Assembly (NCBI GenBank): GCA_013330015.1
Contig: DUJC01000170.1
Location: 1 to 6,305 of the forward strand
Reading direction: 5' to 3'
Length of the DNA stretch: 6,305 bases
Origin: Candidatus Poseidoniaceae archaeon
GTDB taxonomy: Archaea > Thermoplasmatota > Poseidoniia > Poseidoniales > Poseidoniaceae
The notes under the pieces are model-generated. The model did no database searches and was not told the DNA's origin. It was given only the letters and a program-made list of their open reading frames with translations. The position numbers and the translations under genes were made by a program. Positions 1 to 5,560 of this stretch are shown here, in pieces (the first letter of the stretch is position 1; the number at the start of each line of letters is the position of its first letter).

Positions 1-1532
1 GAAGCCATTTCCATAGCGAGGGCTTGATGCGCTTGAATCAGTGACTCCCATTCGATTTGTCCGCTACGGAGTTTGAACCATAATCGCAGGTTCTTCCAAG
101 ATTTGCTCAGACGTTGATACAGTTTCAAATGCAATCTGGCTGATACTGGCCACCAAAACAGAAGGATGACGGAAACGAGCATCCACGGAATTGCTGCGAG
201 AACCGGTAGGATGAATCCCGGCAAATTGACCTCTTGAAGAGGTGACGATGCAGAGGCAATGAACCATCCGAGTGTGATGGCACAAAACAACCACCATATC
301 GGATACAAACCAATGGAATAGAGGAGCTTCATCGAACCAATTCCTGCTTTGTTTTCTTGCTTACTTGCCTTCATCGTAACAAAAAAGCGAACAAAAAGGT
401 AGGGGACACCTGTGGCGATCATGGCAGACCAAGTAACAAAACCAAGCATCCATGATGCAGACCAGAGCCATAAGGCCAAATTCTTCACAAAGGCTTTCTT
501 TGATATCTTCTTTCTTCGATCTTGCAACTCCCAAGAACGCAATTGAATACGCTCCATTTCTCTATGATGTTCTTTGAATTTTGTTTCAATTTCCAGTGTG
601 CGTTCAGGGTCGTTAACCGAGAAATATTGCCACGCTGCACGAACACGTCGAGAACCGAGTACAGCTTCATCGTAGCTGATTTTGGAAACGTTTTCACCGC
701 TTCGAATGGTGTGAATCATTCGACGTGCACGCCAAACCAATTCACGGTCTTCCCATGATTCTTGAGCATGGCTGGTTCGATTGATTTCTGTTTGGAGAAG
801 TGACGTTACGTCGTTGCACCATGCACGGTCATGTGCTTGTTCTCCGTGTTGAGCGAGTTCATCCTCAGACGGTTGTGGCGCTTTTTCAGCTTGGGGCAGT
901 GGTGGGACCTCCAGTGGACGATTGATTTGCAAACTGACACGTTCTCGGAACGAATGTTGATCGCTGTAATGCAATCCTATCGGGACAATGTTTGGGGTTG
1001 GTTTACCTGCTTCTACGGCTCTGCGATGTGCCTCGAGAAGAATTCGGGCAGCCCCTGTTTTCAATTCAACTGCGTAGGATTCTGTGTGGCTCATGCCCTC
1101 TGGAAAGATGGCAATTCGTTCACCGTTTGCAACAAGTTCAGCCAACGTATCGATGAGTTTTGAATTGGCCTTTTTCCGCTCTTCTGGGCTGGCGACACCA
1201 TCTTGTTCTCGTTCGACAGGTTGGACATTAATCCACTTCATGATTCGAGATAGGACTGGAATCTTGAACAGCGTCGATTTTGCTGCGAACGTCAGTCCAC
1301 CTGGGAGAGCAGCCATCATGAGCATCGGATCGATAAGGCCACCGGGATGCCAAGCAGTGTAGATGATTCCACCCTCCTCCGGAAGGGTGTCAACATCAAC
1401 CGTAGAAATTTCACGGAACCATGTTTCCATGATGGCGCGATTGACTCTTCGAACCCTAAGGTAGCCTTTGCTGGGCTGTAGATGAGGGGGGTCCGCCTCC
1501 CAAGGCATAGCCGTTGTTTTTCGAACTGACAT
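1..1532 (-). CDS. Gpt2/Sct1-like glycerolipid acyltransferase (PlsC superfamily) with C-terminal membrane domain, 3' end cut off by window edge
   Basis: The reverse strand is open from an ATG at 1532 to the left edge (510 codons, no stop), so the C-terminus is missing. An in-frame TGA lies a few codons upstream, so 1532 is the first possible ATG; a second ATG is at codon 9. The acyltransferase domain covers about residues 30-190. The catalytic His-Asp box reads [10 protein letters not shown] (H62, D68), an H-x5-D spacing I associate with the Gpt2/Sct1-like branch rather than the H-x4-D of ordinary PlsC. Next come a substrate-site block ending INVQPVER (101-108), the FPEG box (143-146) followed by SH and LKTGAARI (157-164), and VPIGLHY (183-189). 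Residues about 210-350 are charged and probably cytoplasmic. Hydrophobic spans lie near 352-380, 403-427 and 438-462. By family it should acylate glycerol-3-phosphate, lysophosphatidate or a related alcohol at the membrane. The family is firm; the substrate is not known. It is transcribed divergently from the mutase cluster. Confidence 0.87.
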   Translation of the reverse strand, partial: MSVRKTTAMPWEADPPHLQPSKGYLRVRRVNRAIMETWFREISTVDVDTLPEEGGIIYTAWHPGGLIDPMLMMAALPGGLTFAAKSTLFKIPVLSRIMKWINVQPVEREQDGVASPEERKKANSKLIDTLAELVANGERIAIFPEGMSHTESYAVELKTGAARILLEAHRRAVEAGKPTPNIVPIGLHYSDQHSFRERVSLQINRPLEVPPLPQAEKAPQPSEDELAQHGEQAHDRAWCNDVTSLLQTEINRTSHAQESWEDRELVWRARRMIHTIRSGENVSKISYDEAVLGSRRVRAAWQYFSVNDPERTLEIETKFKEHHREMERIQLRSWELQDRRKKISKKAFVKNLALWLWSASWMLGFVTWSAMIATGVPYLFVRFFVTMKASKQENKAGIGSMKLLYSIGLYPIWWLFCAITLGWFIASASSPLQEVNLPGFILPVLAAIPWMLVSVILLFWWPVSARLHLKLYQRLSKSWKNLRLWFKLRSGQIEWESLIQAHQALAMEMA

Positions 1533-1609
1533 TTGATATCATCCCCGAAACATCCTTGCTTTATGGAATTCAACGACTCTTTCATAACCATCAGTCCAAT
1601 GGATGTAAC

Positions 1610-2056
1610 ATGGACCAACCACTGCGCATCATCATAGCAAAGCCCGGGCTTGATGGGCATGACCGAGGTGCAAAGGTTGTAGCACGTGCACTTCGAGATG
1701 CTGGTCACGAAGTGATTTACACAGGATTGCGCCGAACACCTGAGCAGATTATTGAAACCGTTCGTGATGAGGACGCTACCCTCCTTGGCCTCTCTTCACT
1801 TTCTGGAGCTCACGGCCATTTGTTTCCTCGTATCTGTGAAACACTCCGTGAACATGACATGGGCGATGTGATTGTCTTTGGAGGTGGTATCATCCCAGAA
1901 GACGATTGGCCTCCATTGTTCGAAGCAGGTGTGCGTGCGTTGTTTGGACCGGGCACAACCTCAGAGGAAATGGTCGAATTCATTGCAACCGCTGTGAAGC
2001 GTGATGATGCGGGTGTGGGGCACGGCGCAGGATGGCATTGGAACCAATCGGCGTGA
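1610..2056 (+). CDS. mcmA2: Methylmalonyl-CoA mutase small subunit (stand-alone B12-binding domain)
   Basis: This 148-residue protein is one complete cobalamin-binding Rossmann domain, about the usual length for split archaeal-type mutases. The B12 signature D-x-H-x-x-G is D15-G-H17-D-R-G20, with H17 the expected lower ligand to cobalt. S62-S-L64 supplies the S-x-L box and the glycine run G91-G93 in [11 protein letters not shown] supplies the nucleotide-tail contact; FGPGT near the end is also typical. It pairs with a separate catalytic TIM-barrel subunit, not present here, to interconvert R-methylmalonyl-CoA and succinyl-CoA in the cytoplasm. The frame is open upstream to an ATT/GTT region at about 1514, but the ATG at 1610 starts right before the family's first beta strand ([14 protein letters not shown]) and the upstream residues are unlike the family. 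meaB follows 10 bp after the stop. The last 10 or so residues ([10 protein letters not shown]) look like a non-conserved tail. Related B12 mutases such as isobutyryl- or ethylmalonyl-CoA mutase use similar domains and cannot be excluded. Confidence 0.93.
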   Translation: MDQPLRIIIAKPGLDGHDRGAKVVARALRDAGHEVIYTGLRRTPEQIIETVRDEDATLLGLSSLSGAHGHLFPRICETLREHDMGDVIVFGGGIIPEDDWPPLFEAGVRALFGPGTTSEEMVEFIATAVKRDDAGVGHGAGWHWNQSA

Positions 2057-2062
2057 AGGTGA
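2057..2062 (+). promoter_or_regulatory. Shine-Dalgarno site for meaB, fixing a TTG start
   Basis: AGGTGA is an exact complement to the conserved 3' end of 16S rRNA (TCACCT). It begins directly after the last base of the mutase-subunit stop codon and sits 4 bases before TTG at 2067. This supports the TTG as the meaB start instead of the GTG/ATG codons at 2001-2009, which lie inside the previous gene. Confidence 0.7.
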
Positions 2063-2066
2063 GACT

Positions 2067-2948
2067 TTGGACGAGCGATTTGATGCCGCATCTTCTGGAG
2101 ACCGTCGCGCACTTGCTCGCTTGCTTTCATCGATCGAAAACGGTGAATTGAAGGTTGAAGAGCCCCAACGAAAGGATTCCGATTGGAACATCCTTGCTCT
2201 AACAGGGCCACCTGGTGTTGGGAAATCATGTCTTCTCGATCGTATGCTCCATGAATGGGTTGACCATGGTTTACACATTGCAGTTCTAGCGGTTGATCCT
2301 TCCTCCCCACGTTCAGGAGGTGCGTTGCTTGGCGATCGTGTGCGTATGCGCATCGTTGATGATGCTGAGCGGAAAGAATCCGTCTATGTCCGTTCCGTTG
2401 CGACACGAAAAACCAGCGGCTCGGTTCCACTCGTTGTTCGTGAGATGGCGTTTTGTCTCCTTCATGTTGGATGGGATAAAGTCGTGATTGAGACCGTAGG
2501 AGCTGGTCAATCAGAGGTCCGATGTGCCGCTGTTGCAGATCGGATTGTCTTGGTTGAGGGGCCTGCCCGTGGAGACGGAGTGCAAGCAGAGAAAGCTGGT
2601 TTGTTGGAACTTGCTGATGCAGTCATTGTCAACAAATCTGACTTGGATGGTGCCCAACGGCATGCTGATGAATTACGTGAATCGCTTCATCTCGGTCACG
2701 AAGACGCCCCTGATGTTCTCCTCGTTAGTGCTCTTTATGGCACAGGTGTAGCCGAAGCCTCATCGATGCTGTTGACGCTTGAACAGTCCACGCGTGCAGG
2801 GCGCGCACGCTGGAGAGAGCGACTACTTTCGCATCATGAGCGGCAACTTCTCGAGCATCCCAAATTCGATACGCTCTTGTCAAGTATTGAGGAAGGTTTG
2901 ATGTCCTTCGATGATGCATACGCTCAATTGAGGAACGGAAATGAGTGA
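2067..2948 (+). CDS. meaB: MeaB/ArgK-family GTPase, methylmalonyl-CoA mutase chaperone
   Basis: A G3E-class P-loop GTPase of 293 residues, slightly shorter than the usual 310-330. Family members protect and repair the mutase and gate adenosylcobalamin loading, coupled to GTP hydrolysis. Visible motifs: N-terminal helix with GDRRALARLLS (11-21), Walker A GPPGVGKS (47-54), DPSSP (77-81) followed by SGGALLGDRVRM (83-94), ETVGAGQSE (142-150), VQAEKAGLLELAD (172-184) and the guanine-specificity box NKSD (189-192), then VSALYGTG and a C-terminal helical arm. The TTG at 2067 is chosen because it has a perfect Shine-Dalgarno site and gives a family-like N-terminus; the frame also allows GTG 2001 or ATG 2004/2007, adding up to 22 residues ([10 protein letters not shown]...) that overlap the mutase gene and look unlike the family. 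Two usually well-kept loops are altered: RK-TSGS where I expect RG-HLGG (114-119) and PARGD where I expect PGxGD (166-170). Placement next to the mutase small subunit supports the role over an old 'arginine kinase' naming. Confidence 0.93.
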   Translation: MDERFDAASSGDRRALARLLSSIENGELKVEEPQRKDSDWNILALTGPPGVGKSCLLDRMLHEWVDHGLHIAVLAVDPSSPRSGGALLGDRVRMRIVDDAERKESVYVRSVATRKTSGSVPLVVREMAFCLLHVGWDKVVIETVGAGQSEVRCAAVADRIVLVEGPARGDGVQAEKAGLLELADAVIVNKSDLDGAQRHADELRESLHLGHEDAPDVLLVSALYGTGVAEASSMLLTLEQSTRAGRARWRERLLSHHERQLLEHPKFDTLLSSIEEGLMSFDDAYAQLRNGNE

Positions 2949-3564
2949 TCAAGTCGAACTCACAAATCCTGTCGAATTGTCTGTTGGAGGCATGTCTGGC
3001 CACATTTTGCGAAGAGGTATTCACCTTGCGATGTCGTTTCTTCCCCTATTGTATTTTGAATTCGGACAAGATGTTGCAGATGCAGTTTCACTCTCGTTGG
3101 CTCAAGTCGTCTCTTCAATCATCATGATTGCCGTATTTGGAGAAGCTCTTCGATTGCGCATGGGATGGACCGTGGTTGGTCAGCGTTCCTATGAGGCCAA
3201 GCAAGTCTCGGCCTTGGCTTGGGGTGCTCTTGGCGTTGGAATGGTGTTTCTTCTCACTCCAGAAGCAGCCTATGCTTACCCGTTGATTCTCAGCCTTTCA
3301 TTGGGCGATCCACTACTTGGAGAAATACGTCGCAAAGGGGCTTCAACGCAGACTGTCATCTGGGTTGGAATGCTTGGAATTGCCGTTATTTGGGCTGCAT
3401 GTGCGTATTTGGTCGAGACGCCTTGGGTCTTAGTGCCCATCATGGCACCCATTTGTGTTGCAGCAGAATGGCCTCGACTACGATACATCGATGATAACGC
3501 AACGATGTTGTTGATTCCTCTTGCTGTGGTTCTCATTTTTGATCCATTTTTGGGCGTCATGTGA
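2941..3564 (+). CDS. SEC59/dolichol-kinase-like integral membrane protein (CTP-dependent lipid-alcohol kinase or cytidylyltransferase type)
   Basis: A 207-residue protein made mostly of hydrophobic spans (about 28-40, 46-67, 88-106, 110-121, 137-158, 161-175 and 188-203). It carries the sequence marks of the SEC59/DGK1/VTE5 superfamily: R24-R-G-I-H28 near the N-terminus (family R-K-x-x-H), SLGDPLLGEIRRKG at 120-133 (family GDP..A...G.R.G, presumed CTP site), and E176 followed by DDNATMLLIP at 184-193 (family DDNLTIPL). Family enzymes use CTP to phosphorylate dolichol, phytol/farnesol or diacylglycerol in the membrane, so a polyprenol or isoprenoid-alcohol kinase is likely; the actual substrate cannot be read from sequence. 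Its ATG lies inside the end of meaB, overlapping by 8 bp (ATGAGTGA), with GAGG at 2930-2933 as ribosome site, implying translational coupling to the mutase genes although no metabolic link is obvious. It is often annotated as phosphatidate cytidylyltransferase or dolichol kinase. Confidence 0.82.
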   Translation: MSDQVELTNPVELSVGGMSGHILRRGIHLAMSFLPLLYFEFGQDVADAVSLSLAQVVSSIIMIAVFGEALRLRMGWTVVGQRSYEAKQVSALAWGALGVGMVFLLTPEAAYAYPLILSLSLGDPLLGEIRRKGASTQTVIWVGMLGIAVIWAACAYLVETPWVLVPIMAPICVAAEWPRLRYIDDNATMLLIPLAVVLIFDPFLGVM

Positions 3565-3580
3565 GACCTCCTCGCCGCCA

Positions 3581-3588
3581 TATTTTAG
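3581..3588 (+). promoter_or_regulatory. Possible archaeal TATA box upstream of the microprotein ORF
   Basis: TATTTTAG in the gap after the SEC59-like gene resembles an archaeal TATA element and would place transcription start near 3611, close to the microprotein ORF. The match is imperfect and T-rich strings are common, so this is a weak call. If it is used, the GGAGG at 3604-3608 would fall outside the transcript, which conflicts with that site acting as a ribosome site. Confidence 0.3.
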
Positions 3589-3621
3589 AATCGAGTCCCC
3601 TTCGGAGGATTGTTGGTAAAC

Positions 3622-3732
3622 ATGTACGGCGAAAATGATTCCAAAGAACCTCCACAATCGGTTTACTACACTTTCTTCGGCATCGCAGTGATTTTGCTTG
3701 CTGTAACTGCCTTCAAGTATCCGCTTTGGTGA
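3622..3732 (+). CDS. Putative 36-residue single-span membrane microprotein
   Basis: A short ORF between the SEC59-like gene and asnB, ending TGG TGA. The product begins MYGENDSKEPPQS, a polar acidic/basic head with a Pro-Pro turn, followed by one hydrophobic helix at about residues 15-32 (YYTFFGIAVILLAVTAF) and a short KYPLW tail. That layout, polar head plus one clean span, is what a real membrane microprotein looks like and is not expected by chance in a random frame. GGAGG at 3604-3608 is a good ribosome site; it is 13 bases from the ATG but only 4 from an in-frame TTG at 3613, the same spacing seen at meaB, so the protein may begin three residues earlier (39 residues). I do not recognise a family and assign no function. 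It fills most of an otherwise non-coding 217 bp gap. Confidence 0.6.
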   Translation: MYGENDSKEPPQSVYYTFFGIAVILLAVTAFKYPLW

Positions 3733-3751
3733 TGTTAACCAAAAGCAACGG

Positions 3752-3757
3752 TATATA
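3752..3757 (+). promoter_or_regulatory. Archaeal TATA box for asnB, positioned for a leaderless transcript
   Basis: TATATA, preceded by purine-rich AAAAGCAACGG that could serve as a BRE, is centred about 27 bases before the A of the asnB ATG at 3782. Archaeal TBP/TFB promoters start transcription about 25-27 bases from the box centre, so the message would begin at or within a base or two of the start codon. No Shine-Dalgarno-like string lies between box and ATG, which fits leaderless translation. Confidence 0.65.
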
Positions 3758-3781
3758 GGTAAACGCCGGTAATTGCAACCT

Positions 3782-5560
3782 ATGTGTGGGCTTGCAGGGA
3801 TGCTTGGTGCTCCTGAGCCCAATATCGTGAGGAAGATGATTCAACTTCAGAATCATCGTGGTCCAAATGGCTCGGGGTTCTGGCACGATGAATCTGTCTG
3901 TTTGGGGCATGCCCGTCTTGCCATTGTTGATTTGGAAGGCAGCCCTCAACCAATTCAATCTCATGAGGGCAACGTTTTAATTGCCAATGGAGAAATTTAC
4001 AATTTTGAGTCACTCCGTTCTTCCATGCCAGATTATTCTTGGACTACGTCCGGTGATAGTGAGACCATCCTCGCTTTGTTTGAGAAAACAATGGGTGCAA
4101 ATATGACTCCAAGTGCAAAAGATCACGGCGCTTGGATTCAACAATTGGATGGAATGTTTGCTTTTGCACTGTGGCATCCACAACGCAAACAGTTGATCCT
4201 CGCCCGAGATGAGATGGGCATCAAACCACTTATCCGCTCACGAATTGGCTCTTCGCTCGTCTTTTCAAGCGAAGTCAAAGCACTTCGTGCACACTCTGAG
4301 TTCTATCCGCAATTGGATGAGCAGGCATTGATGGCTCGCTTGGTTTGGGAATATCCATTGGATTCAACGACGTTGTTCCTCGATGTGCATCAGGTTCGCC
4401 CTGGTACCGTTGAAGTCTGGTCTTTTGAGAACGGAGAACCGGCCCTTCTTGATTCTCACCGATTCTCAATTCCACGACTTAGTCCCCTCGAAGATTACAA
4501 CGAAGAAACTGGGGCTCAGGAACTCTTGGACGGGTTCATTGACAGTGTTGGAGAGCGATTGATGGCCGATGTTCCCGTTGGAATCGTTCTGTCAGGAGGA
4601 CTTGATTCGTCCCTTGTTGCAGCTGTTGCAAGTGATGCTGCGCATCGATACAACCGGCCTGTTCCTGAATGCTGGACCGTTGCAGAGAGCGAGGACAATC
4701 CCGATTGGATGGCTGCAGAAGTTGTCGCTTCGTCTCTCGATCTCAAGCATCATCAATCCATCATGGAGCAGGACTCCTTCGCTCGACATCTTCCTTCGCT
4801 TTCTTGGCATGGTGAAGATCTGGATGTCTCCGTGTTGTTTTTCCAGCCATTGTTCCAAACCATGGCGAAATCTGTACGCGTCGGACTGTGTGGGCAAGGA
4901 GCAGATGAAATCCATGCAGGATACCCTCGTTATGCTGATTTGAATGCTCATCGCCACGAACTCGAGCATCGGGTTTCAATGCTTCATCATCCATTTGCGC
5001 GCCAATTTGAACTAGGTGAACTCGGTTCTGAAGACGAGCGTTGGTGGGTTGGTGACCATCGGCCACAAACACATCTCAGTGATTTGCAAGACACGCTTCA
5101 GTTCGAACTTGAACACGGACAATTGAGCAACTTCCAACTTCGACTTGTTGACCGACATTCGATGGCACATTCCCTTGAAGTTCGCGTCCCATTCCTCGGC
5201 CGTTCTCATCGAAAAGATGCATTTTTGCTTCCTATGAGTCAACGATTGCCTTCGGAAGGTTTGGAAAAGAAGGCCCTTCGAAAGGCTGCCTCGCTCACCT
5301 CACTACCGAAAAGTGTCGTAGAGCGAAAGAAATTGCCTGCTGGTACAGCAACCTCTCCGACGCTTCTAAGCTCATGCCTCTCCGAATACTCAGCACAAAT
5401 TGAAGAGATCTCATCACGATGGAATTTCTGTGAACCTCTTCTTCGTCATCAACCTGAGATTGCCTTGGGTCTTGGTTTGTTTGAATCACTTCATCTCATT
5501 GAATACGAGAAGCCACAACACCATCGCTCAATCGATGCACTACTTGCGGAGGTTATCTGA
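3782..5560 (+). CDS. asnB: Asparagine synthetase (glutamine-hydrolysing) family amidotransferase
   Basis: A two-domain protein of 592 residues. The N-terminal class II glutaminase (about 2-210) has nucleophile C2 straight after Met, R45 in GHARLAIVDL, N69-G-E71 in ANGEIYN and D92 in SGDSE, so it should release ammonia from glutamine. Its need for Cys at position 2 fixes the start at ATG 3782 instead of the in-frame TTG at 3773. The C-terminal synthetase (about 240-592) has the pyrophosphate loop SGGLDSS (271-277), GQGADE (371-376) and the channel/hinge segment DRHSMAHSLEVRVPFL (457-472). Family enzymes adenylate a carboxylate, usually aspartate, and amidate it. Two departures: Q372 stands where classical AsnB has the catalytic Glu of GEGxDE, and G473 replaces the usual Asp after PFL. 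GQGADE does occur in some amidotransferase subfamilies such as the N-acetylglutaminylglutamine enzymes, so the substrate may not be free aspartate. It is co-transcribed with gshA, overlapping it by one base. Confidence 0.9.
   Translation: MCGLAGMLGAPEPNIVRKMIQLQNHRGPNGSGFWHDESVCLGHARLAIVDLEGSPQPIQSHEGNVLIANGEIYNFESLRSSMPDYSWTTSGDSETILALFEKTMGANMTPSAKDHGAWIQQLDGMFAFALWHPQRKQLILARDEMGIKPLIRSRIGSSLVFSSEVKALRAHSEFYPQLDEQALMARLVWEYPLDSTTLFLDVHQVRPGTVEVWSFENGEPALLDSHRFSIPRLSPLEDYNEETGAQELLDGFIDSVGERLMADVPVGIVLSGGLDSSLVAAVASDAAHRYNRPVPECWTVAESEDNPDWMAAEVVASSLDLKHHQSIMEQDSFARHLPSLSWHGEDLDVSVLFFQPLFQTMAKSVRVGLCGQGADEIHAGYPRYADLNAHRHELEHRVSMLHHPFARQFELGELGSEDERWWVGDHRPQTHLSDLQDTLQFELEHGQLSNFQLRLVDRHSMAHSLEVRVPFLGRSHRKDAFLLPMSQRLPSEGLEKKALRKAASLTSLPKSVVERKKLPAGTATSPTLLSSCLSEYSAQIEEISSRWNFCEPLLRHQPEIALGLGLFESLHLIEYEKPQHHRSIDALLAEVI
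5548..5553 (+). promoter_or_regulatory. Shine-Dalgarno site for gshA inside the end of asnB
   Basis: GGAGGT is a six-base exact match to the anti-Shine-Dalgarno sequence, 6 bases before the gshA ATG at 5560. It lies in the last codons of asnB. Its presence at the downstream gene and absence at asnB fits the archaeal pattern in which operon-first genes are leaderless and internal genes use ribosome sites. Confidence 0.7.

Noticed and set aside
522..1163. Rightward ORFs in the left third of the window
   Set aside because: They lie antisense to the acyltransferase, whose motifs and continuous frame explain the whole region; their products show no recognisable domain.
1514..1609. Upstream extension of the mutase small subunit by 32 residues
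   Set aside because: The added residues do not resemble the family, and they would overlap the start of the divergent acyltransferase gene; ATG 1610 gives the normal N-terminus.
1533..1609. TATA-like strings (CTTTATGG at 1559-1566, TTCATAAC at 1581-1588) in the divergent spacer
   Set aside because: A divergent promoter pair must be here, but both strings are weak and either could serve either strand, so I could not assign one box to one gene.
1810..2430. Leftward 206-codon ORF across the mutase subunit and meaB
   Set aside because: Antisense shadow over two motif-rich genes; product is Cys/His/Pro-rich in an irregular way with no domain pattern.
3536..3551. Two T5 runs that might be an archaeal intrinsic terminator
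   Set aside because: Both runs lie inside the last codons of the SEC59-like gene, are only five bases long, and encode expected hydrophobic residues.
3773..3781. TTG start for asnB
   Set aside because: The class II glutaminase needs Cys as the residue after the initiator Met, which only ATG 3782 provides.
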